DNA of 12,772 nt, from NCBI GenBank assembly GCA_030616935.1, contig JAUWWJ010000013.1:1-12772 (forward strand), read 5' to 3'. The position numbers and the translations under genes were made by a program. The notes beneath the pieces were generated by a model. It made no database searches, was not told where the DNA came from, and was given only the letters and a program-made list of their open reading frames with translations. The DNA is from Planctomycetaceae bacterium (GTDB taxonomy: Bacteria > Planctomycetota > Planctomycetia > Pirellulales > UBA1268). Below are positions 7,639 to 12,772 of the stretch, piece after piece (the first letter of the stretch is position 1; every line of letters starts with the position of its first letter).

Positions 7639-9417
7639 TCAGGGCGTTACCGAAGCGTCAAAATCAGAGGGTAGCGGTACATCTGTGACCGTGCCCCGAT
7701 TGCCAGCGGCAGTCTGCTCACTAAAAAGGAGTGGGAAAGATAGCGTGAAGCACGTGCCATGAGTAGCGGTACTTTCAACAGAGATATCACCACCATGTTC
7801 TCGGAGGATTTTTTTACTTACGGTGAGTCCTAGCCCGGTTCCCTTTGCACCTTTCGTTGATACGAAAAGATTAAATATATCTGGCAACGTTTCCGCTGGT
7901 ATTCCCGGCCCGTTGTCGGTAACACGAATCCGGACGACCTCACATTTCTCGTCAATCTCAGTTGTAATATCGACTGTTCCGTCAGGCTGTTCTTCGACAG
8001 CGTCAATGGCATTGGTTACGACATTCAAGATGGCTCGCGAGAGGGCTTCTGTGTCACAGAGCAGCATAGGGAAGTTGTCTGGTGCTTGACTGCGTAGAGA
8101 GATACCACCGTCTTCTGCTCGCTGCTTCACTGTTTCGACTATATCAGCGAGAAGCGCAGGAATATCTGACGGACTTGGCTCAGGTTTTCGATCTTTGCTG
8201 AAGGAAAGCATGTCCATCACAAGAGAAGAAATCTTATGCTGATTTCGCCGGACAATTCCCCAGCCTTTATCAGTTACCCCGAGGTCGTTTTTGTCTAGAC
8301 CCATCTCGACGAGATAGCTCCCGCCGTGAATTCCTTGAAGAATATTTTTAATGTGATGAGAAAGTGTTGCGATTGTCTGTCCAACTGCGGCCAGCCGCTC
8401 TGACTGAACCATTGCCGAATAGTATGTTGTGTCTTCAACGGCAAGTGCCGCCTGATGACCAATAGCAACCATGAGTTTCAGGTGTTCATCACTAAACCGC
8501 TGCCCCCCCGACGCCATTACCTCACCTAATGGGGTAAGGGTGTCCACATAAAGAACACCGATTTGACCGTACCGGCCTTGCATCGGAACACAGATGGCTT
8601 CGTGAACACCAGTTCGCATGACACTTTGTCCAGAACGAAACCGATCGTCTCCCTGAGCATTGCTTGTAAGAACACCCTCGTGACGTTCGAGGACGTAGTC
8701 AAGAATGGTGCGGCTGATGGTCATTGACGATTTTGTACCAGTCTCACGATCTCGACGCGCTTTGGTGATGAGTTGGCCGGTTTCTTCTTCTCGCAACATA
8801 ATGCAGCCCCGGTCGGCCTCTACCCAATCAAAGACAAGGTGGAGTATTCTGTCGAGAAGGTCATCAATGTCGAGCGTGTGGCTTGCTGCGAGAGCAGTAC
8901 GATACATCACGTCAAGGTTGTTTTGGGCCTGAGCAAGCCAGTGGTTTTGCGTGTCATCTTGGGGAAGTGGTGGAAGGCTTGGCCCCAATGTATCTGGAAA
9001 AGCAGCAATGATTCGTGACCCGTCATCACCAGATTCTGTTCCAACAATTTCGACGTTGGCAGATGGAGGGTGTCCACTCTCGCCTTGTGAGTACAGGAAA
9101 AGCGTGCGTCCAATCTGGATGCGGTCTCCTGATTTTAGTTCTGCCTCAGAGATTCGGCCGTTATTCAGAAAGGTTCCATTTGAACTGTCGAGATCGGTCA
9201 GAAAAAACGTATCGTTGTGTTTTCGAAGTTCTGCATGTCTGCGAGAGGCTTCATGATCCTCAACGGCAATGTCGTTTCCTTTTTCACGACCAATCCCGAT
9301 TACTTGCTCGTTACTGCTGGAAATAAGTTGAGCAAGGTCAAAATGACTTCCTTGGCCATTGCCTTGAATGACGTAAAGCGAGGGCACGAATTGTCTCCCA
9401 AATTGTTGTATGCTCAT
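7639..9417 (-). CDS. Soluble sensor histidine kinase with FHA and GAF domains
   Basis: A 592-residue cytoplasmic protein with no membrane segment. Domains in order: FHA (about 25-110; GREKGND at 43-49, SRRH 58-61, DSSNGTF 77-83), which binds phosphothreonine peptides; GAF (about 165-330), a small-molecule or redox sensing fold; a dimerisation/phosphoacceptor segment with LSHHIKNILQG (352-362, probable phospho-His354); and an ATPase domain with N box NVVTNAIDAV (465-474), G1 DNGPGIP (501-507) and G2 GTGLGL (526-531). An FHA input suggests cross-talk with Ser/Thr kinases, which are abundant in planctomycetes; this is inference. No response regulator lies in the window, so it is an orphan here. 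The gene is convergent with rluD and divergent from the peptidase gene. The first-listed ATG (9417) is preceded by AAGGGG at very short spacing. Confidence 0.92.
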   Translation of the reverse strand: MSIQQFGRQFVPSLYVIQGNGQGSHFDLAQLISSSNEQVIGIGREKGNDIAVEDHEASRRHAELRKHNDTFFLTDLDSSNGTFLNNGRISEAELKSGDRIQIGRTLFLYSQGESGHPPSANVEIVGTESGDDGSRIIAAFPDTLGPSLPPLPQDDTQNHWLAQAQNNLDVMYRTALAASHTLDIDDLLDRILHLVFDWVEADRGCIMLREEETGQLITKARRDRETGTKSSMTISRTILDYVLERHEGVLTSNAQGDDRFRSGQSVMRTGVHEAICVPMQGRYGQIGVLYVDTLTPLGEVMASGGQRFSDEHLKLMVAIGHQAALAVEDTTYYSAMVQSERLAAVGQTIATLSHHIKNILQGIHGGSYLVEMGLDKNDLGVTDKGWGIVRRNQHKISSLVMDMLSFSKDRKPEPSPSDIPALLADIVETVKQRAEDGGISLRSQAPDNFPMLLCDTEALSRAILNVVTNAIDAVEEQPDGTVDITTEIDEKCEVVRIRVTDNGPGIPAETLPDIFNLFVSTKGAKGTGLGLTVSKKILREHGGDISVESTATHGTCFTLSFPLLFSEQTAAGNRGTVTDVPLPSDFDASVTP

Positions 9418-9432
9418 GGCCCCTTCAACTGC

Positions 9433-9441
9433 ATTCTAGCA
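9433..9441 (-). promoter_or_regulatory. Candidate extended -10 element for the histidine kinase gene
   Basis: On the - strand this reads TGCTAGAAT: an extended -10 (TGn) followed by TAGAAT, matching 5 of 6 TATAAT bases. No good -35 box is seen. It lies about 16 bp before ATG 9417, so the 5' leader would be very short. Confidence 0.25.
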
Positions 9442-9490
9442 TACGCCAATACAGTTGGCTTGGTACGGACAGGACTTCACTAAAAAAGAC

Positions 9491-9519
9491 TCAACGGTAT
9501 CTCTCAGCACTGCTAAAAT
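9491..9519 (+). promoter_or_regulatory. Candidate promoter for the M28 peptidase gene
   Basis: TAAAAT (9514-9519) matches 5 of 6 -10 bases. A weak -35-like TCAACG (9491-9496) lies 17 bp upstream. The site is in the divergent gap, before both the TTG 9530 and ATG 9572 starts. Confidence 0.28.
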
Positions 9520-9560
9520 ATGTCCGTAGTTGTATGAACTGGCTGGATTACTGCCGCAAC

Positions 9561-9565
9561 GGAGA
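9561..9565 (+). promoter_or_regulatory. Shine-Dalgarno GGAGA before ATG 9572
   Basis: GGAGA lies 6 nt before ATG 9572, favouring this start over the upstream in-frame TTG at 9530. Confidence 0.4.
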
Positions 9566-9571
9566 ATCGCA

Positions 9572-11608
9572 ATGAGTCTGCCAATGGTGCTAATGAGGAG
9601 TATTCGTACTGTATTCCGTGAAAAGACGAGGTGTTGCCACGAGTTGTTTTCGGCACGCTTTCATTCTGCCGCTTGTGCTGACACGCTCAAAGCATCTTAT
9701 TTTGCGGTGAATCATAGGTGGTTTACGTTTGGTTTTTGTGAGCAAAATGGATCTCGTCCGTGTTGGCGTGCGATTGTGATCTGTTTCCTTTCGGCAAGCT
9801 TTTTGTGGGCGGAGTCCCCGCAGGATCAGTCCGACAACGCCTTGGAAAAGCGGTTGCGGGCTGACGTGACCTGGCTCGCTGCGCCAGAACGAGAAGGCCG
9901 TGGGCCCGGTACAAAAGGAATACGCGATGCATCTATGTGGATCAGTCGGCAGTTCGATGAGATAGGGCTCGATTCAATCGACGGTGTGCGCGAGCAGTCA
10001 TTTGTGATGACACTGGAGGCCATTCTGCCAAAGCAGCAGGCAAATCATGCCGAGATCGTAAAGATGGCAGAGGATGGCGTCGAGGAAGTTTTGTTACCAC
10101 TGAAGTTGGGAGAAACATTCACGCCACTGGCAGGTGGCGGGAGTGGGGCGTTTGATTTGCCGTTAGTATTTGCTGGCTATGGGATCACTGCACCAAAACA
10201 AGAGTACGACGACTATGAGCCGCTTGACAAAAGTGCGGTTTCCAAGGCGGTGATTGTCCTTCGGCAGGAGCCTCAGAAGGAAAACCCCCACAGTGTTTTT
10301 AATGGAAATCAAGCCACACAGCATGCCGCCTTAGTTCGAAAGATTGCGAATGCATCAGAGCACGAGGCGGGTGCGGTTGTATTTTGTAACGATGCGTCTG
10401 CCACTGAGCCAGATGCCCTGATGGACTTTCGTCGTGCTGGCGGTGGTGAGAATGGTCGTTCAATGCCGGTACTTCAAGTAAGCAGAAGTGTTGTAGCAGA
10501 TGTGATTAAGCGAGCCACTGGCTCGTCGGTTGCAACCCTTGAGGCTGAGATCGATCGCACACTTGAGCCGAAGAGTCAGGTGCTAGCCGGATGGCGTTTG
10601 AAAGGAGAGGTAACAATTCAGCGGCAGCAGACAGATGCTGAAAATATTGTTGGTGTAATTCCGGGTGTTGGTTTCGCTGACGGTACAATTAGTGAGCGAG
10701 ATGTGGTTGTTCTTGGCGCTCACTATGATCATTTGGGATATGGAGATAGTAATTCACTCGCACCGGGTACCCGGGCTATACATCATGGAGCCGACGATAA
10801 TGCAAGTGGTACGGCAACGCTGTTAGAGGTGGCAAGACAGCTGCAGGCAGAAGGTCCTTTCCCAAGAACCATTGTCTTTATTGCATTTGCTGGCGAAGAA
10901 CGAGGCCTGCTCGGAAGCGGGCATTACGCTGCCAATCCTCTGCTGCCGTTGGAGCGAACTGCTGCGATGGTCAACCTCGACATGGTTGGGCGGCTTGTTG
11001 ATGACAAAGTGATCGTTCACGGAACAGGAACAGGCACAGGTTTTGATAAGCTTGTAGATCAGTTTACGTCTGAAGGCGGTTTTGGCGTCGCCAAGGAGCC
11101 GGGTGGTTTCGGTCCAAGTGATCACTCGAGCTTTTACGCTCGAAAGATTCCAGTACTTCATCTGTTTACAGGTTCTCATACGGACTATCACCGTCCAACC
11201 GACACGGCTGATAAAGTAAATTACGCCGGGATGGCGAGAATCAGTCTTCTGGTGGCTAACATTGTTCGGGAGTTGGCGACGGCGATCGAACCTCCTGCGT
11301 ATCTTGAAGTCGCGAGCAAGCCTTTCATGGGAGGTGGTGGCGACCGTCCTTACTTTGGCAGTATTCCTGATTTTGCAAAGCCGGGTGGTGGCTATGCCAT
11401 CACAGGGGTCTCAAAAAAGTCACCTGCTGCCGAAGCTGGTCTCGAAGGTGGCGACGTCATTGTGCGATTAGCTGAAAGTGCGATTACGGGGCTCGAAGAT
11501 TTTGACAGTGCTCTTCGTAAACACAAGGCAGGAGAGGCGGTTTCTGTGGTTGTTCTTCGGAATGGTAAAGAGGTGACGCTTCAGGTGACGCTCGGCGACC
11601 CTCGCTGA
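9572..11608 (+). CDS. Exported M28-family zinc metallopeptidase with C-terminal PDZ domain
   Basis: A probable aminopeptidase or related di-zinc hydrolase of about 678 residues. Relative to ATG 9572, a hydrophobic stretch at about 67-79 (AIVICFLSASFLWA) looks like a signal-peptide core or anchor. A protease-associated-like insert follows (about 155-350), then the M28 core. Its metal ligands and catalytic residues are recognisable: His in GAHYDHLGYG (about 384), Asp in HGADDNASG (about 408), the Glu pair in FAGEERGLLGSG (about 442-443), Asp in VNLDMVGR (about 470) and His in DYHRPTDT (about 540). A PDZ domain occupies about 591-678 (AITGVSKKSPAAEAGLEGGDVIVRL). It probably acts outside the cytoplasm on peptides. 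ATG 9572 leaves an unusually long, Arg- and Cys-containing segment before the hydrophobic core. GTG 9707 would give a more normal signal peptide of about 35 residues but has no ribosome-binding site. TTG 9530 is also open. Confidence 0.88.
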   Translation: MSLPMVLMRSIRTVFREKTRCCHELFSARFHSAACADTLKASYFAVNHRWFTFGFCEQNGSRPCWRAIVICFLSASFLWAESPQDQSDNALEKRLRADVTWLAAPEREGRGPGTKGIRDASMWISRQFDEIGLDSIDGVREQSFVMTLEAILPKQQANHAEIVKMAEDGVEEVLLPLKLGETFTPLAGGGSGAFDLPLVFAGYGITAPKQEYDDYEPLDKSAVSKAVIVLRQEPQKENPHSVFNGNQATQHAALVRKIANASEHEAGAVVFCNDASATEPDALMDFRRAGGGENGRSMPVLQVSRSVVADVIKRATGSSVATLEAEIDRTLEPKSQVLAGWRLKGEVTIQRQQTDAENIVGVIPGVGFADGTISERDVVVLGAHYDHLGYGDSNSLAPGTRAIHHGADDNASGTATLLEVARQLQAEGPFPRTIVFIAFAGEERGLLGSGHYAANPLLPLERTAAMVNLDMVGRLVDDKVIVHGTGTGTGFDKLVDQFTSEGGFGVAKEPGGFGPSDHSSFYARKIPVLHLFTGSHTDYHRPTDTADKVNYAGMARISLLVANIVRELATAIEPPAYLEVASKPFMGGGGDRPYFGSIPDFAKPGGGYAITGVSKKSPAAEAGLEGGDVIVRLAESAITGLEDFDSALRKHKAGEAVSVVVLRNGKEVTLQVTLGDPR

Positions 11609-11625
11609 CGCCTGTTTTTTCAGCG
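11603..11625 (+). other. Small inverted repeat at the 3' end of the peptidase gene
   Basis: CGCTGA (11603-11608, including the stop codon) pairs with TCAGCG (11620-11625) around an 11-nt loop containing a T run. It could weakly aid termination, but the T run is in the loop and not after the stem, so it is not a classic terminator. Confidence 0.25.
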
Positions 11626-11747
11626 TTGAATTGATCTTGAGCCGTATTGCCATGCCTGCCACTATCCCGTCATCGTTCGACGATATTTGTTCTCGCGAAC
11701 GTGCCGGAAAGGCGTCAGGTTAGGCGGTTTTCTCGTGACAATTACGC

Positions 11748-11753
11748 AAGGAG
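11748..11753 (+). promoter_or_regulatory. Strong Shine-Dalgarno AAGGAG deciding a GTG start
   Basis: AAGGAG lies 8 nt before GTG 11762. It is the best ribosome-binding site in the window and moves the ompH start 75 bp downstream from the longest open frame, which begins at TTG 11687. Confidence 0.75.
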
Positions 11754-11761
11754 TGCATCTC

Positions 11762-12394
11762 GTGAAGCGACATTTGGCTATTCATGGAAGCTTAATCGGT
11801 CTGTTTGTCGGCATGATTATGAGTCTTCCCGTACACACTGTTCAGGCTCAGGGCGCAGCTCGTCCCCCAGCTACTCATCAAGCCGTTATTGATGTGGGCT
11901 ATATCTTCAAAAATCATACTCGCTTCAAGTCCATGATGGACAAGATGCGGGATGAGGTTATGGCGGCTGAAAATGGTCTTAAAGCGGAACGTGACCGTAT
12001 CAATGGGCTCGTTGAGCAGTTGAAGGGTTTCAATCCAGGGACACCTGAATATAAAAAACTTGAAGCAGAGGTCGCCAAGGCCCAGGGTGAATTCAACGTG
12101 AATGGCCAGCTTCAGAAGAAAGACTTCATGGACCGCGAGGCGGCCGTTTACCATGAGGTGTTTGGTGAAATTCAACAGGCGGTGACGAAATTTTCTCAGG
12201 AGCATGGGATTGCAGTTGTGCACCGCTTTGACGGTGACGCTGTGGATTCAGGAAATCGTGAGCAGGTGCTTCGTGGGATTACCAAGCCACTTGTCTACTA
12301 CGACAAGACGATTGATATCACGCCGGATGTCTTGCGGATGTTGAACGCGGGTTCAGTGGCAAGTGCTCCTGGTCAACAGCCTGTGAGTCGTTAA
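11762..12394 (+). CDS. ompH: OmpH/Skp-family periplasmic chaperone
   Basis: Skp/OmpH proteins are trimeric periplasmic chaperones that carry unfolded outer-membrane proteins to the Bam complex. This 210-residue product starts with a clear signal peptide (KRH, then a hydrophobic core GLFVGMIMSL, probable cleavage after VQA near residue 29). The mature part begins with the family-typical AVIDVGYIFKNHTRF (about 41-55). A long charged coiled coil follows (about 55-150; EVMAAENGLKAERDRINGL). The C-terminal part has a conserved strand segment and the DITPDVLRMLN motif (about 185-195). It is somewhat longer than E. coli Skp (161), with a flexible Pro/Gln tail. The next gene is lpxC, and the OmpH-lipid A gene pairing is common in Gram-negative envelope clusters. 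The GTG start is supported by AAGGAG and by placing the signal peptide at the N-terminus. Confidence 0.88.
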   Translation: MKRHLAIHGSLIGLFVGMIMSLPVHTVQAQGAARPPATHQAVIDVGYIFKNHTRFKSMMDKMRDEVMAAENGLKAERDRINGLVEQLKGFNPGTPEYKKLEAEVAKAQGEFNVNGQLQKKDFMDREAAVYHEVFGEIQQAVTKFSQEHGIAVVHRFDGDAVDSGNREQVLRGITKPLVYYDKTIDITPDVLRMLNAGSVASAPGQQPVSR

Positions 12395-12416
12395 AACGTA
12401 TTGTCAGTATGGAGTG

Positions 12417-12444
12417 CAGCGGTGACTCTCAATGAGTCCCGCTG
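12417..12444 (+). terminator. Terminator-like hairpin between ompH and lpxC
   Basis: CAGCGGTGACTC (12417-12428) pairs with GAGTCCCGCTG (12434-12444): 11 base pairs with one bulged T and a 5-nt loop TCAAT. It is followed by TTTCTC (12445-12450), a short, imperfect U tract. It starts 22 bp after the ompH stop. This looks like an intrinsic terminator or attenuator. It also holds the first possible ATG (12432) of the lpxC frame at the loop edge. Confidence 0.5.
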
Positions 12445-12593
12445 TTTCTCCTGCTGGAACAAGGGATTGTTTGGGATTCAACAGACTTATCCCTGACAGT
12501 CAGATTAGTTCATCTCTCGCCAATGGGCGGGTTGCTATTTTGGAAGCTGCAATTGGAGCCGTCTCCACGGGTAATCACGCGGTGGAAAAGCAA

Positions 12594-12772
12594 GTGAACC
12601 GTCGACCGCAGCAAACCCTCTGTCGCCCAGCACAAGTAGTCGGGAAAGGCTATTGGAGTGGCGTTGAGAATCGTGTCGAATTACGCCCAGGTCCAGCGGG
12701 TTCGGGGATCCGTTTTGTCCGCGAAGACCTTGGGGGGTCTTGTGTTCCAGTTTCTCTCAGTAATCGTATTGA
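12594..12772 (+). CDS. lpxC: UDP-3-O-acyl-N-acetylglucosamine deacetylase LpxC, N-terminal part (runs off window)
   Basis: LpxC is the zinc deacetylase that commits precursors to lipid A synthesis. Only the first 59 or so codons are present, but QQTLCRPAQVVGKGYWSG followed by NRVELRPGPAGSGIRFVREDL aligns with the LpxC N-terminus (E. coli MIKQRTLKR..., LRPAPANTGVIYRRTDL). The catalytic HxxxD and zinc ligands lie beyond the window. The frame is open upstream to ATG 12432, with an in-frame TGA at 12423. The extra 54 residues look unlike the family and that ATG sits in a hairpin. I therefore prefer GTG 12594, which places the start within two residues of E. coli LpxC by alignment. GTG 12582 is a close alternative and ATG 12432 cannot be excluded. 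The leader between the ompH stop and GTG 12594 would be 199 bp with the terminator-like hairpin at its start. Confidence 0.75.
   Translation, partial: MNRRPQQTLCRPAQVVGKGYWSGVENRVELRPGPAGSGIRFVREDLGGSCVPVSLSNRI

Noticed and set aside
11672..11684. Inverted repeat ATCGT-TCG-ACGAT upstream of ompH.
   Set aside because: Five-bp arms only; no nearby promoter to anchor a role.
11687..11761. Longer ompH open frame starting at TTG 11687.
   Set aside because: It would place about 25 residues before a normal signal peptide and has no ribosome site; GTG 11762 has AAGGAG at 8 nt.
1..12772. A mobile element, defence system, CRISPR array or biosynthetic cluster.
   Set aside because: All large frames match housekeeping, signalling or envelope families; no transposase, integrase, direct-repeat array or toxin-antitoxin pair was seen.

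Overview
The window reads as an ordinary stretch of a mid-GC bacterial chromosome. It most likely comes from a member of the Planctomycetota. That is inference from several sequence traits: a membrane-anchored TPR protein starting MKSERRHEL, a very divergent MnmE, a soluble FHA-GAF histidine kinase, and an OmpH gene followed by an LpxC-type protein with a GYWSG signature. Shine-Dalgarno use is patchy. I see no CRISPR array, transposase, integrase, rRNA or tRNA, and nothing that looks horizontally acquired.

Left part (1-3476, + strand): the basic C-terminal tail of an unidentified gene (perhaps YidC- or Jag-like), then mnmE (tRNA wobble-uridine modification GTPase, with eroded N-terminal and GTPase motifs), then an aldehyde dehydrogenase superfamily gene. 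A pair of overlapping inverted repeats lies just upstream of the dehydrogenase.

Middle part: a UvrD/PcrA-type SF1 helicase on the - strand (3546-5654) converges on the dehydrogenase gene. It diverges from a two-gene + strand unit of a TPR-like membrane protein (5790-6578) and an RluD-type pseudouridine synthase (6606-7616). The divergent gap carries a promoter-like element overlapping a perfect 7-bp inverted repeat. A soluble FHA-GAF-histidine kinase (- strand, 7639-9417) converges on the synthase with only 22 bp between them. It diverges from an exported M28 metallopeptidase with a C-terminal PDZ domain.

Right part (11762-12772, + strand): an OmpH/Skp-type periplasmic chaperone with a GTG start and a strong AAGGAG site, a terminator-like hairpin, and the 5' end of an lpxC gene running off the window. 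OmpH and LpxC point to a Gram-negative-type envelope (outer-membrane protein folding and lipid A synthesis). Several starts were revised from the longest open frame using ribosome-binding sites or family alignment. No gap longer than about 200 bp lacks a gene. I found no convincing undescribed system; the most interesting points are local regulatory structures and the divergent MnmE.
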